43,137 nucleotides of DNA. Source: Salinisphaera sp. GTDB taxonomy: Bacteria; Pseudomonadota; Gammaproteobacteria; Nevskiales; Salinisphaeraceae. Below the pieces are notes generated by a model, which was not told the origin of the DNA, did not search any database, and was given only the letters and a program-made list of their open reading frames with translations. The translations under genes were made by a program, and so were the position numbers. Location of the stretch: the NCBI GenBank assembly GCA_027858915.1, contig JAQIBT010000159.1, forward strand, positions 1 to 43,137, written 5' to 3'. Of this stretch, positions 8,436 through 17,483 are shown piece by piece (positions within the stretch are counted from its first letter, which is position 1; every line of letters starts with the position of its first letter).

Positions 8436-9124
8436 GCAACGCTACCGACGCGCTCATGCAGCGTTTGCGAACGCATTATCTGTTCGCAGACCTGGATGAT
8501 GTCCAGCATGCCCGGTTATTGTCGCATCTCCATGTTCGGCCGTTCTCGGCGGGGCAATCATTGTTCGATCACGGCGATCCCGCCCGCGTTTTCTTCGTAC
8601 TGCACTCCGGCGCGGTCAAACTCTATCGTGTCTCTGACGATGGGCATGAAAAGATCATGCGGCTGATCGCGCCCGGCCAGAGTTTTGCCGAGGCCGTCAT
8701 GTTCATGGAAAAGCCCTGTTATCCGGTCCATGCCCAGGGTTTGCACAACGGTGTGCTGATCGCGATCGAGGCCGCTGCATACCTCGAGGTCATGGAGGCG
8801 TCTTTTGCCACCTGCCGGACGGTATTCGCACGCATGACCGAACGCATCCAGGCCCACTGGGACGAAATCGAATCATTGACGCTGCAGAACAGCCGTTATC
8901 GCGTGGTGCATTATCTGATCGGCCTGGCGTCGACACACGACGTGGGCGAGACCACGGTGACGCTGCCGGTGTCCAAATCACTGATCGCCTCCCAGCTCGC
9001 TATCACACCCGAAACGCTGTCTCGTATATTGCGTTCGCTGAACGAGGCGGATCTGATCGAAATGCAGGGTAATCGATTGTATATCCCGAGCCTGGCGGCA
9101 CTGCGTGAAACCATGATGCCTTGA
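8432..9124 (+). CDS. dnr: Crp/Fnr family regulator, Dnr-like
   Basis: The 230-residue protein has a cyclic-nucleotide-like sensor domain (about residues 20-140; FDHGDPARVFFVLHSGAVKLY, RLIAPGQSFAEAVMF), a long dimerisation helix and a C-terminal winged helix (about 160-225). The recognition helix ITPETLSRILRSL keeps the E..SR residues that in FNR read TTGAT. There is no N-terminal cysteine cluster, so it is not an Fe-S FNR; the sensor signature matches Dnr, the haem-based NO sensor of Pseudomonas. ATG 8432 is chosen because homology begins there and it overlaps a leader ORF; the frame is open further upstream without conserved sequence. It faces nnrS across a matching binding site, so control of nnrS is strongly implied. 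Confidence 0.88.
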   Translation: MSNATDALMQRLRTHYLFADLDDVQHARLLSHLHVRPFSAGQSLFDHGDPARVFFVLHSGAVKLYRVSDDGHEKIMRLIAPGQSFAEAVMFMEKPCYPVHAQGLHNGVLIAIEAAAYLEVMEASFATCRTVFARMTERIQAHWDEIESLTLQNSRYRVVHYLIGLASTHDVGETTVTLPVSKSLIASQLAITPETLSRILRSLNEADLIEMQGNRLYIPSLAALRETMMP

Positions 9125-9224
9125 TTCATTCCGAGGGTTGCCAAATCCGCTCACCAAGCATACCCCTATCGCGAACCGCCGGATTACTGCTCGCTGACAA
9201 CCAGCCGCGGCCGGGCGATATCCA

Positions 9225-9632
9225 ATGACCGAACATCTTGCCGACTGGTATCTGCAGATCCGTATGGTTCACGTCGCATGTGTGGCGACCAGCATCACCT
9301 TGTTCGTCGTCCGCGGCAGCTGGATTGTGCTATCGGGCCGCGGCCTGTGGCGTTGGCTGCGTGTTGCGCCGCATATCGTCGACACTCTGTTGCTGGCCAG
9401 CGGACTCACATTGGCGTTTCTGATCCAGCAATATCCGTTTTACAACAGCGACTGGTTGACCGCCAAAGTGATCGGCCTGGTGGTGTATATCGGGCTCGGC
9501 GTGACGTTGTTCCGTGGCCCTCGATCGCGCGCAGTGCGTGCCATGGTGGGCTTGATGGCAGTGCTGGTATTCGCTTATATCGTGAGCGTGGCGCTCAGCA
9601 AGCAACCACTGGGACTCTTCGCGAGTTATTGA
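9225..9632 (+). CDS. SirB2 family membrane protein
   Basis: The 135-residue product has four hydrophobic helices and the SirB2 pattern: an early histidine-containing helix (IRMVHVACVATSITLFVVRG), RVAPHIVDTLLLASGLTLA, and WLTAKVIGLVVYIGLG. SirB2 proteins are small membrane proteins of unknown function, named from an invasion-gene locus and often found near respiratory or NO-related genes. The conserved His residues in helices one and two could bind haem, which is inference. It follows the dnr-like regulator by 100 bases on the same strand, and no clear Shine-Dalgarno decides the start. Confidence 0.85.
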   Translation: MTEHLADWYLQIRMVHVACVATSITLFVVRGSWIVLSGRGLWRWLRVAPHIVDTLLLASGLTLAFLIQQYPFYNSDWLTAKVIGLVVYIGLGVTLFRGPRSRAVRAMVGLMAVLVFAYIVSVALSKQPLGLFASY

Positions 9633-9732
9633 TCGTCAACTCGCCGTGGCGACGGCCATGCAATATAGCCACATCTCGCCGGTGCCGGGCAACTATCGCG
9701 CCAGGCCGACGCCAAGACAGTTTATCCGCAGA

Positions 9733-10209
9733 TCACGCAAACCCGGACGGCTGCCATTCGTCCATCATCTTCTGCCGTGCTACCGCCAAGCGTCGCGACA
9801 TCAGGCCAGAAAAACGCTTGAACAATTCATAGCCGAATCGAGGGTCCGACTCACAGTGCGCCAAGAGGGCATCGCCGTCGAATTCCAGCACCTCGCCGTC
9901 TTCCAGAGCCCGTGCCTGGAAGTGCCAGCGATACGGCGGTATCAGCCAGGACCAGCCCGCAATATCGCCGGGGCCCAGGCGCAGCATCTCTGCCGGTGGC
10001 CCAGTAATAGCGGCCACCTCGATGCTGATACGGCCTTCAAGCAGCAGGTAAAAGCGATCGGCGCGGTGCTCGTGGCGATACAGCGTCTCGTCCTTGCGGA
10101 TTCGACGCGGCGTTGCGCACTCAGCGAGTACCGTAATGAACGAGGGCTCCAGGCCGAGGAAGAAATCCTGTTCGGCCAGATCGCTCTCTATATGATGCTT
10201 ATCCGTCAT
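9733..10209 (-). CDS. Stand-alone cyclic-nucleotide-binding-domain protein
   Basis: The 158-residue protein has the beta-roll of a cyclic-nucleotide-binding domain (about residues 18-130: IRKDETLYRHEHRADRFYLLLEGRISIEV, LGPGDIAGWSWLIPP) and a short C-terminal helix, but no DNA-binding winged helix. It is therefore not a transcription factor of the usual Crp type. The start is certain: ATG 10209 is preceded by AGGAGGTGA, a perfect anti-16S match. It follows the CopD-like membrane gene on the same strand by 129 bases. The ligand is unknown. It may sense a small molecule or act as a regulatory subunit. Confidence 0.82.
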   Translation of the reverse strand: MTDKHHIESDLAEQDFFLGLEPSFITVLAECATPRRIRKDETLYRHEHRADRFYLLLEGRISIEVAAITGPPAEMLRLGPGDIAGWSWLIPPYRWHFQARALEDGEVLEFDGDALLAHCESDPRFGYELFKRFSGLMSRRLAVARQKMMDEWQPSGFA

Positions 10210-10338
10210 GAGGTCACCTCCTCGCGCGGGTGCGCCGGGTTACATATTGTCCGCGGGCTAGACATCCGCTTCATTGACCGCCGTTCCGATCATAGCGCGA
10301 ATGCGATGCCTTGGGGCTCGACGTGGCTATGGCTGAAC

Positions 10339-10800
10339 TCAAAAGCCGTGGCTGCCGGCCGCTGCCGCGGCGATGATGACAACGCCAAGCCCAAGCAATA
10401 CCGCATGCAGCCGATGAAAACGTTGCCACGCACGGGCCGGATTACGATTTACCAACAGAGAACGCTGCAAAAGCCCCGACGGTTCGACGATGAACAACAT
10501 CACGAAGAACAGCAGCCAATAGCCCATCATCGCGTCCACCCACCAGAAATGCAGCATGGTCAGACGCGGCCATGCACCTAGCGCCCACAGCAGGTAGCCG
10601 CCGGACAGGCCAGAGAGCAGGATCGCGATCCGGGCCTGCGGCGCGAACCGTCGCTCAATGGCACTGAGCAATGCATGAGGATCATCGGCGCAATCCGCAC
10701 TTAGCGCCGGCAGAAAGACCAGGGTCACAAACGCCAGTCCGCCGATCCACCAAACGACGGCCAATAGATGCACGGCGATAGCAAGCCCTAGCAACGTCAT
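10339..10800 (-). CDS. CopD-like integral membrane protein
   Basis: From ATG 10800 the product is 153 residues with four hydrophobic helices. The first helix carries HLLAVVWWIGGLAFVTLVFLP, typical of CopD-like and related small haem or metal-associated membrane proteins; a later HFWWVDAMMGYWLLFF helix and HRLHAVLLGLG give further conserved histidines. The frame is open to an in-frame ATG at 10944, which would add a 48-residue polar extension without family similarity. An FNR/Dnr box at 10992-11005 with TAGATT at a class II distance predicts a transcript starting near 10957, so both starts remain possible. Function is unknown; haem or copper handling is an inference. Confidence 0.75.
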   Translation of the reverse strand: MTLLGLAIAVHLLAVVWWIGGLAFVTLVFLPALSADCADDPHALLSAIERRFAPQARIAILLSGLSGGYLLWALGAWPRLTMLHFWWVDAMMGYWLLFFVMLFIVEPSGLLQRSLLVNRNPARAWQRFHRLHAVLLGLGVVIIAAAAAGSHGF

Positions 10801-11275
10801 CACGCCAAGTCGTCGCCCCGGCCGCTGGGTGACTGTCCTAAGACGGGATGGTCTTCGTTTACCAACATACCTGCGGTCCCAATGGCTGGACGTGATATTC
10901 GTGCCGGCCGCTGACGTGCCCAGGCACGCCACCAGACCGGCCATTCTTTAATTTCGAATTCCAAATCTATTGCCTTCGCGAGCGACTCGCATTGATCTGC
11001 GTCAAAGGCGGACGATAAGTTCTTGCCGGCGGAACGATTCGTTAGCTCGATGGACAAGTCGGCCGCTGCTACGCCAGACCATTAACCTGCATGGTGCAAT
11101 GACATGTGATCAGCGCGATGCTGCGCGCACCATCGACGCCCGGTTTTCTGGCAGGCACTGCTTGCTTCGCGGCGTATATCGCCTGCCCATGTAATCCGGC
11201 CGAGGATTGCACGCACGATAGATGTCGCACGATCATCGCCCGCTCTGAATACACGCAACGCAGGGACCCCGCAGG
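10801..11275. other. 475-base intergenic region with one FNR/Dnr box
   Basis: It separates the CopD-like gene from the ClC pseudogene. The only clear signal is the FNR/Dnr box described separately. Short ORFs on both strands lack ribosome sites and similarity. Confidence 0.6.
10992..11005. promoter_or_regulatory. FNR/Dnr box (TTGATCTGCGTCAA) upstream of the CopD-like gene
   Basis: It matches TTGAT-N4-ATCAA with one change (GTCAA). On the minus strand TAGATT follows 23 bases after the box, the spacing of a class II FNR-type promoter, giving a transcript start near 10957. The transcript would cover the CopD-like gene and the cyclic-nucleotide-binding-domain gene. Confidence 0.65.
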
Positions 11276-12402
11276 ATGCGGTCAATCAGGTTCGTCGAGC
11301 CCGTCGTCATGCTGGCAACCGTGGCTCAATGGCTGATACTGGCCACGTTGACGGGCACCTTGGTCGGCGCCGGTACAAGCCTGTTCCTGCATACGTTGTT
11401 CTTCATGACCCACACGACAGCCACAGCACCCGTCTGGCTGTACATGTTGCTGCTACCCCTGGGTGGACTGGTACTGGGGATATCGCCGTAACAAGAGCGG
11501 CCTGAAGGACTCGGCTATTGCCGCGGTTCATCGGCAATCGGGCCGGATGCCGTTCAGGACCGCTTATATCAAGCCACTGGCAGCGCTGGTGACGCTTTCC
11601 CGGCTATCGTTGCCGGCGTGGCGAGTTTTGAAATCAGCAAACTGGTCAGGGTGCCCTATGAGTACTACAGCATCGGCTTGCCGGACCAGTTGTGTTATAT
11701 CATATTATCAGGACCGTCATCATCGGGATCATCGGTGACGTGGTGGCGTGGTTTTTTGTGACTCTGGTGCAGCTGTCGCGGCAAGGCTTCGATCGTCTCA
11801 GACGCCAGTTCAATCTGTGGCCGCCGCTGATGCCGCTGTTGGGCGGCATCATTCTGGCTCTTCTGATTCTTGTCATTCCCACCGATTATCTGGGCCTCAG
11901 CCTGCCCTTGATGGACGGCGCGCTGGCCGGGCACGCGATGCCCTACCTCGGATTTTTGTGGAAATCGCTGCTGGTGGCGATCACGCTGGGGTCCGGATTC
12001 TATGGCGGTATTGTCACGCCACAGTTTGTCATTGGCGCGGTCACCGGTACCGCGTTCGCCTATTTGCTGGGCATCAGCCCGGCCCTGGGCGGCGCGACTG
12101 GCCTGGTATCCGTGGTCGCTGCGGCATCCAATGCGCCGATCGCGGCGATTCTGATGGGCGTCGAGCTGTTCGGCCAGATGACTGGTACCATCTACGTGAC
12201 CGGCGCCAGCATTGCAGCCTATCTGGTGATCGGCCATCGCAGCGTCTATCCCGACCAACTGGTGGCTTTTTCCAAGACCTCCTGGCTGGTGACCCAATCC
12301 GGTCTGCCGCTAAGCCTCGATACGTTTCATCTGTCCTACGGTCTGCGCCGATGGATCAATCGCCAGCGCAGCCGATACCAACGGGCGCGAAAGCTCCGAT
12401 AA
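11276..12402 (+). pseudogene. ClC family chloride channel, disrupted
   Basis: Pieces of one ClC protein appear in order but in changing frames. 11276-11490 encodes the first helices (ending LPLGGLVLGI); a second frame at about 11475-11600 gives MPFRTAYIKPLAALVTL; a third, from about 11603, gives AIVAGVASFEISKLVRVPY; and a fourth, from about 11700 to 12402, gives the C-terminal half with GSGFYGGIVTPQFVIGA and VVAAASNAPIAAILMGVELFG. Besides three frame changes, the segment that should hold the GREGP-type selectivity motif, some 75-80 residues, is missing between the second and third pieces. Ribosomal frameshifting cannot explain the deletion, so this is a pseudogene unless the assembly is wrong. 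Confidence 0.85.
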
Positions 12403-12538
12403 TCGTTGCTCCCAGCAGGCCAGCGTGACAGCAGCGCCTTCGATACGTCTATCTGCACGTACGCATCACGCACAAACCCATCACGCGCCGGGTCCATTCC
12501 CGGCAATGACAAACAGATAACGTTTCGGCTCGTGATGG

Positions 12539-15349
12539 CTAGTGTCCTGGGCCGTCGGCCAGCTCTCGTAGCATATAAGGCAGAATGCCGCCGTGCCGAT
12601 AATAGCCCGCTTCCGCAGGCGTATCGATGCGCACGCGGGCATCGAATCCTGTGGTGTTACCCTGCGGATCGATGACCTGCACGCGTACCGTGGCGGCCGG
12701 TGTCTCGCGACCTTCGAGACCGGTGATTTCGAATGTTTCCTCGCCCGTCAGGCCTAGCGATTCCGAGTTTTCGCCGTCGACGAACTGCAGTGGGAGCACG
12801 CCCATGCCAATCAGGTTGGAGCGGTGGATCCGCTCGTAGGACTCGGCAATCACCACTCGTACCCCAAGCAGCAGCGTGCCCTTGGCAGCCCAGTCGCGCG
12901 AGGAACCCGAGCCGTATTCCTTGCCGGCCAGAACCACCAGCGGCGTCCTCTCGGCTGCGTAGTTCACCGACGCATCGTAGATCGTGGCGACCGGGCCGTC
13001 GGGCTGGGTGAAATCACGGGTGAAGCCGCCTTCGGTGTCGGGCGCGAGTTGGTTGCGCAGCCGGATATTGGCAAAGGTGCCGCGGATCATCACCTCGTGA
13101 TTGCCACGGCGCGAGCCGTAGGAATTGAAATCCTTGCGCTCGACGCCGTGCTCGCGCAGATAGACGCCGGCAGGCGAGTCCGGCGCGATCGCGCCGGCCG
13201 GGCTGATATGGTCGGTAGTGACCGAATCGCTCAGTTTGGCCAGCACCCGCGCCCCGTGGATATCGGCCAGCGGTTCGGGTTCGCGCGTCATGCCGTCGAA
13301 ATACGGTGGCTGGCGGACATAGGTGGATTCGGGCTGCCATTCGAAGGTATCGCCGGCCGGTATATCCATCCCTTGCCAGCGTTCGTCGCCGGCATAGAGG
13401 TCGGCATAGCCGTGGGTGAACATCTCGGCGTGCAGGCTCGCCGCGATCGTATCTTCGATGGTCTGGGGAGAGGGCCAGATATCGTGCAGATAGACCGGCT
13501 TGCCGTCGCTCCCGGTGCCCAGCGGCTCGCGTAGCAGATTGACGTGCAGGCTGCCGGCCAGGGCATAGGCCACCACCAACGGCGGCGACGCAAGAAAGTT
13601 CATCCGGCATTCGGGATGGATACGTCCTTCGAAATTGCGATTGCCCGAAAGCACCGAGCACACGGTGAGATCGTTGTCATTTACCGCCTGGCTGACTGCC
13701 GGAATCAGCGGCCCGGAGTTGCCGATACAGGTGGTGCAGCCATAACCGACCAGATAGAAACCCAGTTGTTCGAGATAAGACGTCAGGCCGGCACGTTCGA
13801 GGTAATCGGTCACCACGCGTGAGCCGGGTGCCAGCGATGTCTTGACCCACGGTTTGCTGACGAGGCCTTTCTCAACGGCGTTTTTGGCCAGCAGCGCCGC
13901 GCCGATCATCACCGACGGATTCGAGGTGTTGGTACAGGAGGTAATCGCCGCGATTACAACAGAGCCGTTGTCGATCTCGCACTGGCTGCCATCGTCCAGC
14001 GTCACGCTTATCGGCGTGCTGGGCCATTCGTGGTCCTTGCCGCAGTCGCAGGCCATCTGCGGCTCGTCCCCGACGTGAGCCTGGTCGATCGAGACCGAAT
14101 CGCTGGCAGGGAACGACTCGCCCGAGGCCTCGTCCAGCCCGACAGCGACGGCTTGCGTCTGTGTCTCGCCGGCGAGCAGCGCACTGACCGCGTGCGGGGC
14201 AATACGCAGCGGCACGCGGTCGTGTGGGCGCTTGGGCCCGGCAATCGACGGTTCGACACTGCCGAGGTCGAGTTCGAGAGCCTGCGAATACTCAGGTTCA
14301 TGGTCTGGATCGTGCCACAGGCCCTGCGTCCTGGCGTAGGCCTCGACCAGTCCGATCTCATGCTCGGACCGGCCGGTCAGGCGCAGATAAGACAAGGTTT
14401 CGTCGTCGATCGGGAAGATCGCACAGGTCGAGCCATATTCCGGGCTCATGTTGCCGATGGTGGCGCGGTTGGCCAGCGGTACGTTGGCCACGCCCGGGCC
14501 ATAGAACTCGACGAACTTGCCGACCACGCCGGTGGCGCGCAGCAATTCGGCGACCGTCAGCACCAGATCGGTCGCAGTAGTGCCCGGCTGCAGGGCGCCC
14601 GTGAGCTTCAGGCCTACCACCTGCGGCAACAACAGGCTCATCGGCTGGCCCAGCATCGCCGCTTCGGCTTCGATACCGCCCACGCCCCAACCGAGCACGC
14701 CCAGGCCATTGACCATCGGTGTATGCGAGTCGGTGCCCACCAGCGTGTCCGGATACGCCAGCGTGTCGCCGTCGGTCTCACGGGTAAACACCACGCGGGC
14801 CAGATATTCGAGATTGACCTGATGACAGATCCCGGTATCCGGCGGCACCACCTTGAAGTCGTCGAATGCCTGCTGCCCCCAGCGCAGCATCTGATAGCGC
14901 TCGGCGTTGCGCTCGAACTCCCGGGTCGCATTGGTCATGAAGGCATCAGGCCGGCCAAAGGCATCGACAATCACGGAATGATCGATCACCAGCTCGGTGG
15001 GGATCAACGGATTGACGCGCTGTGGGTCGCCGCCCAGATCGGTGATCGCATCCCGCATCGCCACCAGGTCGACCACACAGGGCACGCCAGTGAAATCCTG
15101 CATCAGTACGCGTGCCGGCGTGTACTGGATTTCCTCGCTGGGGGCGGCATCGGGCTGCCAGGCAGCCAGCGCCTCGATCTGCTCGGCGGTGACCAGACGT
15201 CCGTCTTCGTTGCGAAGCAGGTTTTCCAGCATCACCTTCAGGCAGTACGGCAGGCGGTCCGAACCGTCGATGCGGTCGAGGCGATAGATGGTGTATGTGG
15301 TGTCGTCGAACGTGAGCCGGCTGCGGGTGTCGAAGCTGTTGGACGTCAT
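12539..15349 (-). CDS. acnA: Aconitate hydratase A
   Basis: Aconitase isomerises citrate to isocitrate in the TCA and glyoxylate cycles, in the cytoplasm. The 936-residue product matches AcnA/IRP-type aconitases, which are near 890-930 residues. The [4Fe-4S] ligands are visible: Cys472 in [11 protein letters not shown], and Cys538 and Cys541 in [32 protein letters not shown] and [12 protein letters not shown] complete the active site. ATG 15349 follows AAGGA; the frame extends upstream without similarity. A perfect FNR/Dnr box lies 85-98 bases upstream. The gene follows a DUF3565 gene on the same strand and converges with the ClC pseudogene. Confidence 0.97.
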   Translation of the reverse strand: MTSNSFDTRSRLTFDDTTYTIYRLDRIDGSDRLPYCLKVMLENLLRNEDGRLVTAEQIEALAAWQPDAAPSEEIQYTPARVLMQDFTGVPCVVDLVAMRDAITDLGGDPQRVNPLIPTELVIDHSVIVDAFGRPDAFMTNATREFERNAERYQMLRWGQQAFDDFKVVPPDTGICHQVNLEYLARVVFTRETDGDTLAYPDTLVGTDSHTPMVNGLGVLGWGVGGIEAEAAMLGQPMSLLLPQVVGLKLTGALQPGTTATDLVLTVAELLRATGVVGKFVEFYGPGVANVPLANRATIGNMSPEYGSTCAIFPIDDETLSYLRLTGRSEHEIGLVEAYARTQGLWHDPDHEPEYSQALELDLGSVEPSIAGPKRPHDRVPLRIAPHAVSALLAGETQTQAVAVGLDEASGESFPASDSVSIDQAHVGDEPQMACDCGKDHEWPSTPISVTLDDGSQCEIDNGSVVIAAITSCTNTSNPSVMIGAALLAKNAVEKGLVSKPWVKTSLAPGSRVVTDYLERAGLTSYLEQLGFYLVGYGCTTCIGNSGPLIPAVSQAVNDNDLTVCSVLSGNRNFEGRIHPECRMNFLASPPLVVAYALAGSLHVNLLREPLGTGSDGKPVYLHDIWPSPQTIEDTIAASLHAEMFTHGYADLYAGDERWQGMDIPAGDTFEWQPESTYVRQPPYFDGMTREPEPLADIHGARVLAKLSDSVTTDHISPAGAIAPDSPAGVYLREHGVERKDFNSYGSRRGNHEVMIRGTFANIRLRNQLAPDTEGGFTRDFTQPDGPVATIYDASVNYAAERTPLVVLAGKEYGSGSSRDWAAKGTLLLGVRVVIAESYERIHRSNLIGMGVLPLQFVDGENSESLGLTGEETFEITGLEGRETPAATVRVQVIDPQGNTTGFDARVRIDTPAEAGYYRHGGILPYMLRELADGPGH

Positions 15350-15433
15350 AGCCGTATCCTTGTCTGGCGGGACATGTCGATCGCGCCGGCTGGCGCCAAT
15401 CCTCATACTCTGCCGGGCAAGCAAGGCCTGTCG

Positions 15434-15447
15434 TTGATCCAGATCAA
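15434..15447. promoter_or_regulatory. FNR/Dnr box (TTGATCCAGATCAA) upstream of acnA
   Basis: This is an exact TTGAT-N4-ATCAA site, 85 bases before the acnA start and 31 bases past the end of the DUF3565 gene. TATGAG lies 27-32 bases past the box on the minus strand, slightly far for a class II -10. Regulation of acnA is the only sensible role by position; whether it is activation or repression is open. Confidence 0.7.
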
Positions 15448-15478
15448 GTCACCCACGGCCATGACGTCCCCTTAAACG

Positions 15479-15682
15479 CTATAGATCCGGCGACACCCCC
15501 TGATCGCATTTGACGCACTCCAGCTCAAAACCGCGCATCGATTCCCGCCCGGCGGAGGTCGTCACCCAAGGGCGATCGACCCAGGGCGGGTTGTGACGCA
15601 CGTGCTGGCAATGGCCGCAGGCGAGCTCCGCGACCCAGTGTTGTTCTTCGTCCCGGTGATAATCGACGATCGGTTGTCGCAT
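15479..15682 (-). CDS. DUF3565 domain protein
   Basis: The 67-residue protein matches the DUF3565 pattern: MRQPIVDYHRDEEQHWVAEL, then ACGHCQHVRHNPPW with VDRPWV, and a C-terminal ECVKCDQG. The Cys and His pairs suggest a small zinc-binding fold; the function is unknown. It starts 22 bases after the metY stop on the same strand, so co-transcription with metY is likely. The next gene downstream, acnA, has its own regulatory site. Confidence 0.85.
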   Translation of the reverse strand: MRQPIVDYHRDEEQHWVAELACGHCQHVRHNPPWVDRPWVTTSAGRESMRGFELECVKCDQGVSPDL

Positions 15683-15703
15683 GTGGCGCGAGTGGGCTAC
15701 GGC

Positions 15704-16972
15704 CTAGGTCGCAGCCAATGCCTGCTCCAGATCCGCGATCAGATCATCCACGTGCTCGATGCCGATCGACAGGCGCACCATGTCCGGCGTCACGCCGGCG
15801 CTCTTGAGCTCGTCTTCGTTGAGCTGGCGATGGGTCGTGGCGGCGGGCATCGACGCACAACTTTTGGCGTCGCCTATGTTTACGAGCCGGATGAACAGCT
15901 TGAGGGCGTCATAGAACTGAACGCCTGACTCAAGGCCGCCGTCGATACCGAAACTCAGGATGCCCGAAGCCTGCCCGCCCATATAGTGCTCGGCGAGATG
16001 ATGATCGCGATGGCTCGCCAGGCCGGCATAGCTGACCCAGCTCACGCGCTCATGGGCTTCCAGATATTCGGCAATTCGCTGGGTGTTCTCGCATACGCGT
16101 TCCATACGCAGGGCCAGGGTTTCCAGCCCCTGCAGAAACTGCCAGGCGTTGAACGGGCTCATCGCGCCGCCCATGTTGCGCAGCGGCACCACCCGCGCGC
16201 GGGTGATAAACGCCGCTTCGCCGACGTCTTTGGCGTAGTTCACGCCGTGATAGGACGGGTCCGGTTCGGTGAGCAGAGAAAAACGCTCGGCGTGATCCAG
16301 CCAGGGGAAACGGCCAGAGTCGACAATCAGCCCGCCAATCGTGGTGCCGTGGCCACCGATATACTTGGTCGCCGCATGAACTACGATATCGGCACCGTGC
16401 TCGATCGGCCGCAGCAGGGTCGGCGAGGGTACCGTGTTGTCCACGATCAGCGGCACGCCGTGGTCATGCGCGATCTTCGCCAGTTTTTTGATGTCGGCGA
16501 CATTGCCGGACGGATTACCGATCGATTCGCAATACACGCCCTTGGTGCGTGCATCGATCAGGCCTGCCATGCCCTCTAGATCGTCCTTGTTGGCAAACCG
16601 GACTTCCATGCCCTGGCGCGGCAGCGTATGCGCAAACAGGTTGTAGGTGCCGCCATAGAGCTCGCTGATCGACACGATATTGTCGCCTGCCTCGGCGATC
16701 GTCTGCACGGCGGCGGTGATGGCGGCCATCCCCGAGGCCATTGCCAACGCACCGACGCCGCCTTCCAATGCTGCGATGCGTTGCTCGAGCACGCCGCAGG
16801 TCGGATTCATGATCCGGCTGTAGATATTACCCGGCACCTTCAGATCGAACAGATCCGCCGCGTGCTGGGCATCATCGAACGAATACGAAGTGGTCTGGTG
16901 GATCGGCACGGCCACAGCGTGCTGGTCGTCCGGCGTATAGCCGGCATGCAAGGCGATGGTTTCAGGTTTCAT
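15704..16972 (-). CDS. metY: O-acetylhomoserine sulfhydrylase
   Basis: This PLP enzyme makes homocysteine from O-acetylhomoserine and sulfide, feeding methionine synthesis. The 422-residue product has the Cys/Met-metabolism fold: YSRIMNPTCGVLEQRIAALEG, ASGMAAI, LYGGTYNLF, VDNTVPSP, and the Schiff-base Lys in HAATKYIGGHG near residue 205. The C-terminal motif reads NIGDAKSCASMPAATTHRQL where most MetY have a form like NIGDAKSLAIHPASTTH, so an otherwise frequent His is Met here. A TATAAT at 17012-17017 on the minus strand is a probable -10, without a good -35. No SAM riboswitch structure was seen in the leader. Confidence 0.93.
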   Translation of the reverse strand: MKPETIALHAGYTPDDQHAVAVPIHQTTSYSFDDAQHAADLFDLKVPGNIYSRIMNPTCGVLEQRIAALEGGVGALAMASGMAAITAAVQTIAEAGDNIVSISELYGGTYNLFAHTLPRQGMEVRFANKDDLEGMAGLIDARTKGVYCESIGNPSGNVADIKKLAKIAHDHGVPLIVDNTVPSPTLLRPIEHGADIVVHAATKYIGGHGTTIGGLIVDSGRFPWLDHAERFSLLTEPDPSYHGVNYAKDVGEAAFITRARVVPLRNMGGAMSPFNAWQFLQGLETLALRMERVCENTQRIAEYLEAHERVSWVSYAGLASHRDHHLAEHYMGGQASGILSFGIDGGLESGVQFYDALKLFIRLVNIGDAKSCASMPAATTHRQLNEDELKSAGVTPDMVRLSIGIEHVDDLIADLEQALAAT

Positions 16973-17011
16973 GGGCAGGCTTCCTGGCTGCTGTGTATCA
17001 CTTTTATCACG

Positions 17012-17017
17012 ATTATA
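17012..17017 (-). promoter_or_regulatory. Probable -10 element (TATAAT) of metY
   Basis: A perfect TATAAT on the minus strand lies 40 bases before the metY start. No convincing -35 hexamer is found 16-18 bases further upstream. The same stretch has repeated ATCAC and GTGAT pieces that could be an operator. Confidence 0.4.
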
Positions 17018-17112
17018 GGCAGGTGTGATTCAGCTTTTCGCTATGGGCTGGCGCAACGCGCCCCGAGTGCTATGGTTTTACTGTAGCCATTGATTTCGCA
17101 AGGAGATGATCC

Positions 17113-17430
17113 ATGACGCAATCGGCAGCAAAGAAACGCAAGGACCTCACGCCCGACGCCGAGCGCGCCTGGCGCAATTTCAGCAAGACGGTATTCGCGC
17201 CGGGCGCGCTGGATGCCAAGACCAAACAGTTAATTGCGGTGGCCGTGGCGCATGTCACTCAGTGCCCTTATTGCATCAAGAGCCATGCCCCTGCTGCCCG
17301 GCATGCAGGGGCAACCGAGGCCGAACTGATGGAAGCAATCTGGGTCGCCGCAGAAATGCGCGCCGGCGGCGCGGTCGCCCATTCGCATCTCGCGTTTGCG
17401 GCATACGATGTCGACGGCAAGCCGGAATAG
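17113..17430 (+). CDS. Carboxymuconolactone decarboxylase family (AhpD-like) protein
   Basis: The 105-residue protein shows the AhpD-like signature: DAKTKQLIAVAVAHVTQCPYCIKSH with a redox CxxC, followed by the conserved His two residues on, then GATEAELMEAIWVAAEMRAGGAVAH. Such proteins work as alkylhydroperoxidase-like or disulfide-reducing enzymes, with unknown substrates in most cases. The start follows AAGGAGATGATCC, an excellent Shine-Dalgarno. It is transcribed away from metY, and the DUF488 gene follows by 53 bases on the same strand. Confidence 0.9.
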   Translation: MTQSAAKKRKDLTPDAERAWRNFSKTVFAPGALDAKTKQLIAVAVAHVTQCPYCIKSHAPAARHAGATEAELMEAIWVAAEMRAGGAVAHSHLAFAAYDVDGKPE

Positions 17431-17483
17431 CCCGACAGTACAAACGAAACGTGCGCTGACCGGCACGGGTCGCCAGCCTGCCT

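Noticed and set aside
9646-10581. 311-codon open frame on the plus strand
   Set aside because: It runs antisense to the CNB-domain and CopD-like genes, both of which have family motifs and, in one case, a perfect Shine-Dalgarno.
12487-12504. Hairpin GCCGGG-TCCATT-CCCGGC between the ClC pseudogene and acnA
   Set aside because: No T run on either strand, so there is not enough support to call a terminator.
14030-15475. 481-codon open frame on the plus strand over acnA
   Set aside because: It is the GC-rich shadow of acnA, with no family motif and arginine-rich, low-complexity sequence. The acnA frame is unambiguous.
16973-17112. Possible SAM riboswitch before metY
   Set aside because: The leader is only about 30 bases after the TATAAT and shows no conserved multi-stem structure.
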